The notes: generated by a model not told the origin, from the letters alone. Positions 8,966-17,955 are shown, counted from the stretch's first letter. The stretch is DNA of 64,000 nt from Candidatus Villigracilis affinis (GCA_016718275.1 JADKEA010000026.1:84121-148120); one strand, 5' to 3'. Numbers and translations are program-made.

Positions 8966-10387
8966 ATGAGCAAGAAAGTATTTACCGTACTGCTGCTGGC
9001 TGTGTTCGTCTTGGCGCAGTTCAGCATCGCCTCCGCCGCGCAGGTGACTGCGGACGGCACCCTCGTCGGTCCCGACTTCATGCCTGCAGGCGCTGGCTCC
9101 ACCGTCACCCTAGAGTGGACGGCCACCAGCCTGCCCGCTGGCACGACCTATGTGGACATCTATGCCCGCCTCCAGGGCGCAGGCAACACCTACGATGTGG
9201 CTGAATGCCAGAATGTAGCCGTGATCGTCGGCACCAGCAATGGCAGCGGCACCTTTGATTACGTGTTCACTGGCGCTGGCGCGTATGGCAACCCTGTCGA
9301 TGGCGATTATTGGGAATTTCTGATCGCCTTCGATGATGCGGCCTCCTGCACCACCCTGCCCGCCGATGCCAATGATGATGCCAACTTCCTCGCCTCCTCC
9401 TATGTGGATGGTAGCGAACTTGAGGGCTTTTTCTCCCTTTCCGCTCCACGCACCACTCCGTTTTTGGGCGTAGCGGTAGCTTGTAACACCTTTGAGTATT
9501 GGGCACTTGCTTCCGATATCCTTACCATCACTCCCGGTGATCCCTACTCCGGTGTTGGTTCATGGAATGCCCAGACCACGGGCACCTTTGCCCCTGCTCC
9601 GATCGGTCCGGAAGATCAATTGCTTGAGTGGCACGCCACCCTGCCCGCGACCGCTTCTGGTGTTTGGCAGTTCTCGATTAATCCCGAAGATGCAGCTGGC
9701 AATTTGAATGCTGGTCCCTACTACTTCCGTAACAGCGCGATCCTCGCGGGTGAAACCGATGACTGCGTTGACTTCAGCGATGTGGCTGGTCACGAGAACG
9801 AGACCTATGTCCGCTACCTGGCGACCCTCGGCCTGATCAGCGGCTTCGCCGATGGTTCCTTCGGTCCCGATGCCACCCTGACCCGTGCCGAAGCGGCCAC
9901 CCTCATCGAGATCTCCAACGGCTACGATGACACCTCCCTGCCGGCCTCTGCTCCCGCAGGTTGTGACTTCACCGATGTGGCCGCTTCCGACTGGTTCTCC
10001 GGTTGGGTCTGGCAGGCTTGTGATGACGGTTATATGAACGGTGTGGGCGGCGGCTTGTTCGACCCGAACAACCTGCTCACCCGCGGTCAGATCGTCACCA
10101 TCCTCAACAATGTGGTTGAGTCTGGCACTGTTCCCACCCCTAGCAGCGCAATTACGTATTCCAATATCCTTGGCATCGCTTTCTTTGACGGTAGCGTGGA
10201 TTATCGCACTGCCGCGTGGACGGATGTGTCAATTGGCGCGTTTTACGCTGAAGCCGTGGTAGAGGCTTACTCTTATGGTATTGCTGAAGGCACAAGCGAC
10301 ACAACCTTCTCCCCCGACCAGCCCGTGACCCGTGGTGAGTTCGCCAAGATGCTCTACCGCGCTCTGAGCTTCGCTGGTGGTTTCTAA
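8966..10387 (+). CDS. Secreted SLH-domain surface protein, paralogue 2
   Basis: 473 residues with the same signal peptide as its neighbours. From about residue 26 to 150 it diverges strongly from paralogues 1 and 3 (AQVTADGTLVGPDF then a different beta-rich sequence). It rejoins them at ACNTFEYWALASD and throughout the three C-terminal SLH repeats (SGFADGSFGPDATLTRAE, NGVGGGLFDPNNLLTRGQ, EGTSDTTFSPDQPVTRGE). This patchwork is what gene conversion among tandem copies would leave. The variable middle may be surface-exposed and the SLH part wall-bound (inference). Confidence 0.85.
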   Translation: MSKKVFTVLLLAVFVLAQFSIASAAQVTADGTLVGPDFMPAGAGSTVTLEWTATSLPAGTTYVDIYARLQGAGNTYDVAECQNVAVIVGTSNGSGTFDYVFTGAGAYGNPVDGDYWEFLIAFDDAASCTTLPADANDDANFLASSYVDGSELEGFFSLSAPRTTPFLGVAVACNTFEYWALASDILTITPGDPYSGVGSWNAQTTGTFAPAPIGPEDQLLEWHATLPATASGVWQFSINPEDAAGNLNAGPYYFRNSAILAGETDDCVDFSDVAGHENETYVRYLATLGLISGFADGSFGPDATLTRAEAATLIEISNGYDDTSLPASAPAGCDFTDVAASDWFSGWVWQACDDGYMNGVGGGLFDPNNLLTRGQIVTILNNVVESGTVPTPSSAITYSNILGIAFFDGSVDYRTAAWTDVSIGAFYAEAVVEAYSYGIAEGTSDTTFSPDQPVTRGEFAKMLYRALSFAGGF

Positions 10388-10418
10388 TCGAATTGTACGA
10401 ATGTAATTGAAGTTTTCT

Positions 10419-10449
10419 GGAGCGGACCTGTACAGGTCCGCTCCTTTTT
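10419..10449 (+). terminator. Terminator of SLH paralogue 2
   Basis: The same 26-base palindrome as after paralogue 1 (10419-10444) plus a T tract. Confidence 0.93.
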
Positions 10450-10453
10450 GTTT

Positions 10454-10583
10454 GGAGCAATTTCGAAAATTGGTCGATTTTGCCGGTCTCTTTTTTGGGT
10501 TTCATCCGTTAAAATAATAAGGCATACCCACTCCAAGTTGAGCGGATATGCACAAAACCCATCTTCTATAGGAGAAAAAAGCA
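10454..10583 (+). promoter_or_regulatory. SLH leader copy 3 with promoter and 5' hairpin
   Basis: TAAAAT at 10510-10515, hairpin at 10522-10551, and the same ribosome site before ATG 10584. The 30-base hairpin equals the reverse complement of the copy 1 hairpin except at one base. Confidence 0.8.
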
Positions 10584-11999
10584 ATGAGCAAGAAAGTATT
10601 TACCGTACTGCTGTTGGCTGTGTTCGTACTGGCACAGTTTAGCATCGCCTCCGCTGCCCCCGTGGCTGGCGCAGAAGGCACCCTGGTTGGCCCCGATTTC
10701 ATGCCCGCCGGAGCCGCCTCCACCGTGGACTTTGATTGGACCGCGACCGGTCTGACCAACCCCACCAATATCGTGATGTATGCCCGCATTCAGGGCGGCA
10801 CCTATGCCATTGACGAGTGCAACCTGGTTGCGACGATCAACGGCACGAGCACCGGCAGCGGCACCTTCACCTATGACTTCTCCGTCAGTGCCAATGCGGC
10901 GGCCCCTGCCGATGGCGACTACTGGGAATTCACCCTGGTGTTCGATTCCACCGACACCTGTGGTGTTTCGGCTCCTGCCAACCCCGCTGCTGCCGATAAC
11001 TTCCTCGCCTCCTCCTATGTGGATGGTAATGACCTCGACGGCTATGGCTTCATGCCTCCGTATGATGGCGTGGTTGTGACCACCCCGGTAGCCTGCAACA
11101 CCTTCGAGTACTGGGCACTTGCTTCCGATAGCCTTGGTCTCGCTGTCCCCACCGATCCCTACTCTGGCTTCGGCAGTTGGAATGCGCAGGTCACGGGCAC
11201 TTTTGCCCCAGCCCCGATTGGTCCCGAGAGCGAACTGCTCGAATGGCAATTCACCCTGCCCTCCACCGCGAGCGGCAACTGGGCTTTCGAGATTGACCCT
11301 GAAGATGCCGCTGGCAATGTGAGTGGCGTCGGACCTTACCCCTTCCGCTTTGTCGCTGCGATTGACCCTGTTGAAAAGGAAGATTGTGCTACTTTCAGCG
11401 ATGTGAGCGGCCACGAATATGAATTGTACGTGCGCTACCTGGCAACCCTCGGCCTGATCAACGGTTTCGCTGATGGCACCTTCGGTCCTGACAACACCCT
11501 GACCCGCGCTGAAGCCTCCGCTTTGATTGAGATCTCCAACGGCTACGATGAAACCTCTCTCCCGACCTCTGCTCCTGCGGGTTGTGACTTCACCGATGTC
11601 GCCGCTTCCGATTGGTTCTCCGGTTGGGTCTGGCAGGCTTGTGATGATGGTTTCATGAACGGTGTGGGTGGCGGCTTGTTCGACCCGAACAACCTGCTTA
11701 CCCGCGGCCAGATCGTCACCATCCTTAACAACGTGGCTGAATCGGCTGTCGCCACCTCCAGTTTCCTGAACAATGGCATGCTCTACGGTGCATTCCTTAT
11801 CCCGACCCAACTCCGCGATGCGGCCTGGAGTGATGTCTCGATCGGCGCTTTCTATGCTGAGCCTGTGGTGGAAGCCTATGGCTGGGGCATTGCCGAAGGC
11901 ACGAGCGACACGACCTTCTCGCCAGACTCCCCTGTCACCCGCGGCGAGTTTGCCAAGATGCTCTATCGCGCTTTGAGCTTATTCAGATTTGCTTTCTAA
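10584..11999 (+). CDS. Secreted SLH-domain surface protein, paralogue 3
   Basis: 471 residues. The signal peptide and first 147 residues are almost identical to paralogue 1 (Thr to Ala and Val to Ala are the only changes seen). The sequence then departs at NDLDGYGFMPPYDG. Three SLH repeats follow (NGFADGTFGPDNTLTRAE, NGVGGGLFDPNNLLTRGQ, EGTSDTTFSPDSPVTRGE). The C-terminus ends in LFRFAF rather than the GGF of the other two. It shares the leader and terminator with its paralogues and is the last of the array. Confidence 0.85.
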   Translation: MSKKVFTVLLLAVFVLAQFSIASAAPVAGAEGTLVGPDFMPAGAASTVDFDWTATGLTNPTNIVMYARIQGGTYAIDECNLVATINGTSTGSGTFTYDFSVSANAAAPADGDYWEFTLVFDSTDTCGVSAPANPAAADNFLASSYVDGNDLDGYGFMPPYDGVVVTTPVACNTFEYWALASDSLGLAVPTDPYSGFGSWNAQVTGTFAPAPIGPESELLEWQFTLPSTASGNWAFEIDPEDAAGNVSGVGPYPFRFVAAIDPVEKEDCATFSDVSGHEYELYVRYLATLGLINGFADGTFGPDNTLTRAEASALIEISNGYDETSLPTSAPAGCDFTDVAASDWFSGWVWQACDDGFMNGVGGGLFDPNNLLTRGQIVTILNNVAESAVATSSFLNNGMLYGAFLIPTQLRDAAWSDVSIGAFYAEPVVEAYGWGIAEGTSDTTFSPDSPVTRGEFAKMLYRALSLFRFAF

Positions 12000-12026
12000 G
12001 ATCGTTCAGTTCGAAAACGCAATACT

Positions 12027-12058
12027 GGAGCGGACCTGTAATGGGTCCGCTCCTTTTT
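12027..12058 (+). terminator. Terminator of SLH paralogue 3
   Basis: Ten-base arms (ggagcggacc/ggtccgctcc) around a 7-base loop, then five T. It is a variant of the hairpin after paralogues 1 and 2. Confidence 0.9.
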
Positions 12059-12121
12059 GTATCGCTGAATCAGGCATCGGCGGGGAGCGAAGCGGGGTCT
12101 TCATCCAAGAAATGAAAGGGG

Positions 12122-12134
12122 TATAATCAAATTT
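12122..12134 (+). promoter_or_regulatory. -10 box of a leaderless yqeY transcript
   Basis: TATAAT at 12122-12127, seven bases before ATG 12135, with no room for a Shine-Dalgarno site. Confidence 0.6.
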
Positions 12135-12581
12135 ATGGATACAAAAACTCAACTTAATGAATCAGTCAAAGATGCCATGAAGAGTGGCGATGAACTTCGC
12201 AAGCGCACACTGCGTATGGTATTGGCCGCTGTGAAGCAGGCCGAAGTGGATAAGCAAACCACGATCGACGATATGGCGGTGGTGGCCTTGATCCAAAAGG
12301 AGATCAAGAATCGCCGCGAGGCCATTGAAGAAGCCAAAAAGGCGGAGCGCCCGGATTTGATCGGTGATAATGAGGCCGAGATCAAGGTGCTTGAAGTGTT
12401 CCTGCCCAAAGCCATGCCGATCGAGGAATTGCGCGCGCTGGTACAGGCGGCCATTGCCGAGACGGGTGCCGCTGCACCAAGTGATATGGGCAAGGTCATG
12501 AAGATCGTGATGCCCAAGGTTGCTGGGCGCGCTCCGAACGATATGATCAGTTCCACTGTAAAAGAATTGCTCGTGAAGTAA
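12135..12581 (+). CDS. yqeY: GatB/YqeY domain protein
   Basis: 148 residues matching the stand-alone YqeY family, which resembles the C-terminal tRNA-binding domain of the GatB amidotransferase subunit. The N-terminal helical part (LRKRTLRMVLAAVKQAEVDK), the middle IKVLEVFLPKAMPIEEL and the C-terminal GKVMKIVMPKVAGRAPNDMIS are typical. The biochemical role of YqeY is unsettled; a tRNA-linked function is suspected. The stop codon lies 25 bases before pgpH, suggesting co-transcription. Confidence 0.9.
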   Translation: MDTKTQLNESVKDAMKSGDELRKRTLRMVLAAVKQAEVDKQTTIDDMAVVALIQKEIKNRREAIEEAKKAERPDLIGDNEAEIKVLEVFLPKAMPIEELRALVQAAIAETGAAAPSDMGKVMKIVMPKVAGRAPNDMISSTVKELLVK

Positions 12582-12606
12582 ACCTTTGCCGCGAAGAGGC
12601 GGGCGC

Positions 12607-14757
12607 ATGTTTGTGCCTGTTCCCTTTGCGGCTGATTTTATGGCCGCACGCACCCGTACCCCTGTCACCACCCGCATTCGAATTTTGCAGATCAGCCTGA
12701 TCATTGCGGTCAGTCTTTTATCTTTTGCCGCATTGACCATGCCCATCGCTCTGCGTCCCTCCACGCAGGCCCTGGATATTGGGGATGTTTCGCAAAACAC
12801 ATTACAGGCCCCGCGTGACATCGAGTATGTGAGCGATATTCGCACGGAGGAGGCGCGCAAGGCCGCCGAGAGTGCGGTGCAGCCCGTGTATACGCCGCCC
12901 GACCCCGCCATCGCGCGCCAACAGATCGACCGTTTACGCACCACCCTGCAGTACATTACATCGCTGCGTACCAATGTTGAGATAACCACCGACGAAAAGA
13001 AGTCGAACCTGGTCGAGTTGAGTGATGTGCGTTTGAAACTCGAGACCATCGATTATCTGGTCAGCATGTCTGATCCCCGCTGGGAGATCGTGCAATCTGA
13101 ATCGCTGCGCGTGCTGGAGCAGGTGATGCGCCGCGCCATTTACGAAGATAAAGTGGAATCCACACAGGCGGGCATTCCTTCCATTGTCAGCCTCACATTG
13201 AATGAGCAGCAATCTGCGCTCGTGGCGGAATTGGCGAGTGCTTTCGTTTTGCCGAACAGTTTCTTCAGCGAAGAACTGACCACCGCCGCACAGCAAAGCG
13301 CGCGCGATGCGGTGAAGCCGATCGTACAGACCTACAAGTCCGGGGAAACGATCGTGCCAGCGGGTGAGATCATCACGCCCGCAGATATGGAAGCCTTTCA
13401 AAAACTCGATATGATCCGCCCCGGCCAACGCTGGGAGGATATGCTGGGTGCGGCTTCGATCATCGTGCTTTCGGCGGTGCTCGTGCCGTTGTATTTCTTC
13501 CGCAGAAAACGCGCGGCGGTTGTCAATGATCCGCGCAGTATTTTGGTGATCGCGATTGTCTTCGTTGTCTTTTTGGTCGGCGCGCGTTTGTTCACCAACC
13601 GCACGCTTGCGCCGTATGGGTATCCGTTACAGGCGGCGGGCTTGTTGATCACCGCCCTGTTTGGCCTCGAAGCAGGATTGGTGATTTCCATTCCGCTTTG
13701 TTTGCTGGCGGCCTATGGCCTGCCAAACACGATTGACCTGGCTCCCTACTATTTGCTTTCCTCTCTTGTGGGTCTGCTTGTGTTGGGACCCGTGCGCCGC
13801 TTTTGGGGATTCGTGCGTGCGGGCATTGCCATCTCGCTGACGGGGTTGGTGGTGCTGTTGGCATACCGCCTGCCGTTTTTCACACCTGACGTTTTGGGTA
13901 TCGTTCAATTCATCGGCGTCGTTTCGTTTGCAGGGTTTGCCGCTGCGAGTGTTACGCTTTTGCTTCAATATCTCTTTGCGCAAACGCTTGGTCTGACAAC
14001 GGCATTTCAATTGTTGGATATCTCAAGGCCTGATTTTCCGTTGCTGCAATTCTTTTTGCGCAATGCACCGGGTACCTATCAACACAGTTTGCAAGTCGCC
14101 AACCTTGCAGAGCAGGCTGCCGAAAAGATCGGCGCAGACCCATTGCTCACCCGAGTCGGCGCGCAATTTCATGATATCGGCAAGGCGCTCAACCCAACCT
14201 TCTTCATTGAGAATCAAGTTCCGGGCAGTGTGAACAAGCATCACGATATTGCTCCCGAAGAATCTGCCGCAACCATCATCCGCCATGTTACGGATGGCAT
14301 TCAACTGGCAAAGAAATACCGCCTGCCGGGCCGCCTGCAGGATTTCATCCTTGAACATCATGGCACGTTGATCACGCGTTATCAGTACGGTCAGGCGATG
14401 GAAGCGGCAAATGGGGATGTTACTCTGGTGGATATTGAAAATTTCCGCTACCCGGGTCCGCGCCCGAATTCGCGCGAAACGGCTTTGCTTATGCTTGCCG
14501 ATGCCACCGAAGCCCGCGCCCGCGCCGAACGTCCCGCCACCGATGATGAACTTCGCGCCCTGGTGCGCAGTGTGATCGACACCGTGCAAAAATTTGGTCA
14601 GTTGGATGACACGCTGCTGACACTTCGCGATCTGAATCTCATCACTGAATCTTTCGTCACTACGCTGCGCGGCACGTATCATCCCCGCATTCAATATCCC
14701 AATGCAACAGTCCCCGATCAAGATTCAACCATTCTCACCACACGAAAAGAAAAATGA
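12607..14757 (+). CDS. pgpH: 7TM-HD domain phosphodiesterase, PgpH type
   Basis: About 716 residues in PgpH order: one N-terminal helix, an extracellular 7TMR-HDED-like domain (about residues 40-270), seven membrane helices (about 280-470) and a cytoplasmic HD domain. HD residues are visible in QFHDIGKALNPTFFIENQ, NKHHDIAPEESA, FILEHHGT and MLADATEARAR. In Firmicutes PgpH degrades c-di-AMP to pApA; the same activity is likely here. The start is uncertain: ATG 12607 or ATG 12640, with TTG 12586 possible. Its stop overlaps ybeY by 4 bases (ATGA). The pgpH-ybeY-dgkA order is conserved in many bacteria. Confidence 0.88.
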   Translation: MFVPVPFAADFMAARTRTPVTTRIRILQISLIIAVSLLSFAALTMPIALRPSTQALDIGDVSQNTLQAPRDIEYVSDIRTEEARKAAESAVQPVYTPPDPAIARQQIDRLRTTLQYITSLRTNVEITTDEKKSNLVELSDVRLKLETIDYLVSMSDPRWEIVQSESLRVLEQVMRRAIYEDKVESTQAGIPSIVSLTLNEQQSALVAELASAFVLPNSFFSEELTTAAQQSARDAVKPIVQTYKSGETIVPAGEIITPADMEAFQKLDMIRPGQRWEDMLGAASIIVLSAVLVPLYFFRRKRAAVVNDPRSILVIAIVFVVFLVGARLFTNRTLAPYGYPLQAAGLLITALFGLEAGLVISIPLCLLAAYGLPNTIDLAPYYLLSSLVGLLVLGPVRRFWGFVRAGIAISLTGLVVLLAYRLPFFTPDVLGIVQFIGVVSFAGFAAASVTLLLQYLFAQTLGLTTAFQLLDISRPDFPLLQFFLRNAPGTYQHSLQVANLAEQAAEKIGADPLLTRVGAQFHDIGKALNPTFFIENQVPGSVNKHHDIAPEESAATIIRHVTDGIQLAKKYRLPGRLQDFILEHHGTLITRYQYGQAMEAANGDVTLVDIENFRYPGPRPNSRETALLMLADATEARARAERPATDDELRALVRSVIDTVQKFGQLDDTLLTLRDLNLITESFVTTLRGTYHPRIQYPNATVPDQDSTILTTRKEK

Positions 14758-15203
14758 TAAACATCGATAACCAACAGGATTTTCGGGAATCGGCCCTGCT
14801 CGAACGGGCCGCCCGCTTCACTCTTGACCTCGAACCTGATTCTGCCGACGCAGACATAACGATCGTCTTGACAGATGATGCGCAACTGCACGAACTGAAT
14901 CGCGAATATCTCGGTGTGGACGCACCGACCGACGTGCTTTCCTTCCCCGCCTCCGAAACAGATCCTGAAACGGGCGCGCAATATCTGGGTGACATCGTCA
15001 TCTCAATTCCGCGCGCCATGCTGCAGGCACAGGCTGGCGGACATCCCCTCGAAGCAGAGGTGCAATTGCTGGTTGTGCATGGCACACTGCATTTGCTGGG
15101 TCATGACCATGCCGAGGCGGAGGAAAAAGCCCGCATGTGGCAGGCGCAGGCCGAGGTGATGTCGAGACTCGGTTTATCCTACGTCAAGATACAGGATACG
15201 TAG
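14754..15203 (+). CDS. ybeY: Endoribonuclease YbeY
   Basis: 149 residues. The metal-binding motif HGTLHLLGHDH supplies the three histidines of the single-strand endoribonuclease used in 16S rRNA 3' maturation and ribosome quality control. DVLSFPAS and YLGDIVISI are the other conserved blocks. The start ATG overlaps the pgpH stop and the stop TAG shares one base with the dgkA GTG, so the three genes are translationally coupled. Confidence 0.95.
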   Translation: MINIDNQQDFRESALLERAARFTLDLEPDSADADITIVLTDDAQLHELNREYLGVDAPTDVLSFPASETDPETGAQYLGDIVISIPRAMLQAQAGGHPLEAEVQLLVVHGTLHLLGHDHAEAEEKARMWQAQAEVMSRLGLSYVKIQDT

Positions 15204-15592
15204 TGAAGGCGTTCTGGTCCTCTCGAGTCGAATCCTTTCGTTATGCGTTTCAGGGATGGTTCCATGTACTACAAACCCAGCGAAACGTATGGATTCATAG
15301 TGCCATTGCGGCCGTTGTATTTCTGCTTGGTTTGTGGGTTGGCTTGCCCCCGCGTGATTGGGCGGTGATCATCCTCACGGCGGCGCTCGTATTTACGGCT
15401 GAATTCATCAACACCTCCATCGAAGCCGTGGTGGATCTGGCCAGCCCCAGTAAACACCCGCTTGCCAAAATCGGAAAAGATGTCGGTGCGGCGGCGGTGT
15501 TGGTCTCTGCATTGGCGGCGATTTTGATCGGCCTGCTTTTACTCGGTCCGCCCCTCTGGCAAAAACTTACCCTTCTAATCTCTACTCTCTAA
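15203..15592 (+). CDS. dgkA: Diacylglycerol/undecaprenol kinase DgkA
   Basis: A 129-residue membrane kinase with three hydrophobic helices and the DgkA signature EFINTSIEAVVDL, which carries the catalytic Glu and the metal-binding Glu. In Gram-positive-like systems it phosphorylates undecaprenol for cell-wall synthesis. I place the start at GTG 15203 (VKAFWSSRVESFRYA), overlapping the ybeY stop by one base. Upstream in-frame ATGs would extend far into ybeY. Confidence 0.9.
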   Translation: MKAFWSSRVESFRYAFQGWFHVLQTQRNVWIHSAIAAVVFLLGLWVGLPPRDWAVIILTAALVFTAEFINTSIEAVVDLASPSKHPLAKIGKDVGAAAVLVSALAAILIGLLLLGPPLWQKLTLLISTL

Positions 15593-15614
15593 CTCTTAAT
15601 CTCTGGAGACTCTC

Positions 15615-16472
15615 ATGACTTTATCGTTTATTTTCGGCACAGTGGGTTCGCCCACAGGCACCCCCAAGAAACCCGGCGGCTCTGTCGGCGCGATCGCGTT
15701 CAGCAAATCCATCGGGCTGCACGCATTGGAATTGGGTTGGGTGCAATCGGTGCGTGTGACCGAAGCCACCTGCGCGGCGATCAAATCCACGAGCGAGGAA
15801 CATGGCGTTTCGTTGAGTGTGCATGCGCCGTATTACATTAATTTGAATGCGACTGCCGAAGAATGGCCCAAGTCACGCAAACGATTAATGGATGCGGCAC
15901 ATTACGGTTATCTCGCAGGCGCAACGGATATCATCTTTCACCCCGGGTCGTATTTCGAAAATGATCCGCTCGAAGTGTTGAAGATCGCCATTCCGCGCTT
16001 GAAAGGCTGCGTGGACGAATTAAAGAAGAATGGCGATAGAGTGACCCTTCGCCCGGAGACGATGGGCAAATCGGCCATGCTCGGCTCCTTCGAAGATGCC
16101 GTAGCCATGAGCGCCGCCATGGACATGGTTCAGCCCTGCATTGACTTTGCTCACATGCACGCCCGCCCCGGTGATGGCACGATGAATACCTACGAGGAAT
16201 GGTCGAAGTTATTGACGACCTATAAAAAGGAACTGGGCGCGAAGGCTCTCAAGAATTTACACATTCACCTTTCTGGCATCGAGTATGGCCCCAAAGGTGA
16301 AAAGAATCACCTCTCGCTCGCCGAAGCCGATCTGGATTTGAAGGCGCTGTTCAAAGCCCTGCACGATTTCGGCTGCGGCGGGCGCATCCTGTGTGAAAGC
16401 CCCATCATGGAAGAGGACGCGTTGAATATGAAGAAAGCGTGGATGAAGGTGAGTGGGGAGAAGGAAAAGTAA
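15615..16472 (+). CDS. nfo: Endonuclease IV-family TIM-barrel protein
   Basis: 285 residues matching AP endonuclease family 2 (deoxyribonuclease IV), which cuts 5' to abasic sites. Metal ligands appear in order: HAPYYIN, FHPGSYF, RPETMGK, DFAHMHAR, HIHLSGIEYG and CESPIMEEDAL. The ATG follows the cluster ctctggagactctc. It begins 22 bases after dgkA, so read-through is possible, and a terminator follows. Substitution of the second His motif by related sugar isomerases is unlikely given the full ligand set. Confidence 0.88.
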   Translation: MTLSFIFGTVGSPTGTPKKPGGSVGAIAFSKSIGLHALELGWVQSVRVTEATCAAIKSTSEEHGVSLSVHAPYYINLNATAEEWPKSRKRLMDAAHYGYLAGATDIIFHPGSYFENDPLEVLKIAIPRLKGCVDELKKNGDRVTLRPETMGKSAMLGSFEDAVAMSAAMDMVQPCIDFAHMHARPGDGTMNTYEEWSKLLTTYKKELGAKALKNLHIHLSGIEYGPKGEKNHLSLAEADLDLKALFKALHDFGCGGRILCESPIMEEDALNMKKAWMKVSGEKEK

Positions 16473-16487
16473 TAAAAAGAAAGAAGA

Positions 16488-16519
16488 AAGAGCGTGGATA
16501 ATTTATCCGCGCTCTTTTT
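16488..16519 (+). terminator. Terminator after nfo
   Basis: Thirteen-base arms (16488-16500 with 16504-16516, one G-U pair) with a 3-base loop, then T residues. Confidence 0.88.
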
Positions 16520-16530
16520 GATTCGTTAAC

Positions 16531-17202
16531 CTATTTTCCTGGCTTGTACTCAAACCTGTGCCCATTGACTTCCATGTACGGCTGCCAGGGGCCGTAGCTG
16601 ATGGCGCGGATGCGGCGATTCACTTCGTCTTCGCTCATATCGGGGGTGATGATGAAGAGTTCGTTGAATTGCTTGCGTGAGAAGGGCGGGCGGGTCCAGG
16701 TTTCGGTGGAGGTGGGGAGTTCTTTTCCTTCGGCGAGCAGGTTTGCGATTTCAAAGAACAGGGCGATCTGATTTTCGTAGGTGCGTTTGAGCAGGGCGTC
16801 CACATCATCTTCGGGGAAAATGGGGAAGCGTTTGACGGCGATGATGCGGCCTGTGTCCACTTTGGAGGCCATGTGATGACAGGTCACGCCGTATTCCTTC
16901 GCGTTTTCGTACAGGGCGAAGTTGTTGCATCCGATGCCGGGGTATTCGGGGGAGGCGGGGTGAAAATTGATGGCGGCGATTCTGGCGCGGTTTAACAGGT
17001 CTGCAGGCACCACCCAGCGTGAAAGATAGGAGATGATGTAGTCTCCCTCCCATTTGCGGATTTCTTCAGGAAGCGGGTCGCCCCATTTGCCGAGACAAAA
17101 TGTTAAATGCGAAAAATGATTCTGACAAAATTCCAGCGCGCGGGCGCAATCGGGGTCATCGGCTTTGCCGAGAAAGAGAAGAGGGGAGGATGATTTGTTC
17201 AT
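16531..17202 (-). CDS. Formyltransferase-fold enzyme
   Basis: 223 residues with the core of the 10-formyltetrahydrofolate-dependent formyltransferases. AAINFHPASPEYPGIG holds the catalytic Asn and His, and SKVDTGRII holds the Asp. It is shorter than methionyl-tRNA formyltransferase and lacks that enzyme's C-terminal OB domain, so a sugar-nucleotide or metabolite formyltransferase is more likely. The substrate cannot be told from the sequence. A TATAAT box lies 11 bases before ATG 17202. Confidence 0.75.
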   Translation of the reverse strand: MNKSSSPLLFLGKADDPDCARALEFCQNHFSHLTFCLGKWGDPLPEEIRKWEGDYIISYLSRWVVPADLLNRARIAAINFHPASPEYPGIGCNNFALYENAKEYGVTCHHMASKVDTGRIIAVKRFPIFPEDDVDALLKRTYENQIALFFEIANLLAEGKELPTSTETWTRPPFSRKQFNELFIITPDMSEDEVNRRIRAISYGPWQPYMEVNGHRFEYKPGK

Positions 17203-17244
17203 GGTTTGGTTTGATTATAAACACTCTTGAAGCGCTGATCCTGT

Positions 17245-17811
17245 TTATAGATGGGCATCCAGCCCAAAGTCTGAAGGAAGAAGCGAGAACATATGCGCGT
17301 CGTGAATGGATTGGCCCACCACCATCCTGTTGAGCAAAATCCCTTCGTAGTGCGCGCCGATCTTTTCCGCCACTCGTTTGCTGGAGTCATTTCCCACGGC
17401 AACGACGATCTCCGCGCGGATCAAGCCTGCCCGTTCGAAACCGAAACGTGCCGCCAACTTTGCGGCGGCTCCTGCGATGCCTTCGCCATGCCGCGACGAA
17501 CGCACCCAATAGCCGAGGTTGCAAAAATAATAGACCGGGTGGATGTGACTCAAACTACAGCCGCCGACCAATTCTCCTGTGACGGCATCAGCAATGGCAA
17601 AAGCATACAGCATGCCGCTCGACCATTGTCCGCGGGTGATGGCGATGAAGTTGCGCGCAGTTTCGATAGAGTATTTTTCACTGGCCCACGACATCCACGG
17701 GGTGAGTTCGGGCAGTGATTCATGTATGGCGCCATGCAGTTCCTTTTCCTCTCCAAATTCGAAGGGGCGCAGGGTGATGGTGCCGTCTGTAAGTTTTAGG
17801 AATGGGAACAT
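17245..17811 (-). CDS. GNAT N-acetyltransferase, RimJ/RimL type
   Basis: 188 residues. The opening TDGTITLRPFEFGEEKELH and the mid-region LGYWVRSSRHGEGIAGAAAKLAARFGF (acetyl-CoA pyrophosphate loop, R-x2-G-x-G/A type) followed by NDSSKRVAEKIGAHYEG are typical of ribosomal-protein-alanine acetyltransferase relatives. Many such enzymes act on other amines or antibiotics, and the substrate here is unknown. Confidence 0.85.
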   Translation of the reverse strand: MFPFLKLTDGTITLRPFEFGEEKELHGAIHESLPELTPWMSWASEKYSIETARNFIAITRGQWSSGMLYAFAIADAVTGELVGGCSLSHIHPVYYFCNLGYWVRSSRHGEGIAGAAAKLAARFGFERAGLIRAEIVVAVGNDSSKRVAEKIGAHYEGILLNRMVVGQSIHDAHMFSLLPSDFGLDAHL

Positions 17812-17819
17812 ATGGTTTT

Positions 17820-17875
17820 ATCGTCCTTCGACTTCGTTCCTCAAAAAACATTCGTCACTTCGCTCAGGACGAAGG
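17820..17875. repeat. Imperfect inverted repeat between minus-strand genes
   Basis: Arms beginning tcgtcct and ending aggacga surround a segment rich in ttcgcttcg-type words. It resembles the better-preserved element at 60095-60165 and may be a decayed member of the same dispersed family. The rest of 17812-17955 shows no other feature. Confidence 0.45.
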
Positions 17876-17955
17876 TGAATTAAAAACACAGAGGCACGCC
17901 TTCACCGAGTTTGAATCTCCGTGTCGTTGTGCCTCCGTGTTTGGATGAGCGATGT

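Noticed and set aside
10566..11810. 414-codon open frame antisense to SLH paralogue 3, with similar ones antisense to paralogues 1 and 2
   Set aside because: They arise from the biased Asp/Thr/Ala codons of the SLH genes and lack start signals and domains.
8804..12058. The three identical hairpins as a CRISPR-like or repeat array
   Set aside because: They are single T-tailed terminators about 1.6 kb apart, explained by the gene triplication.
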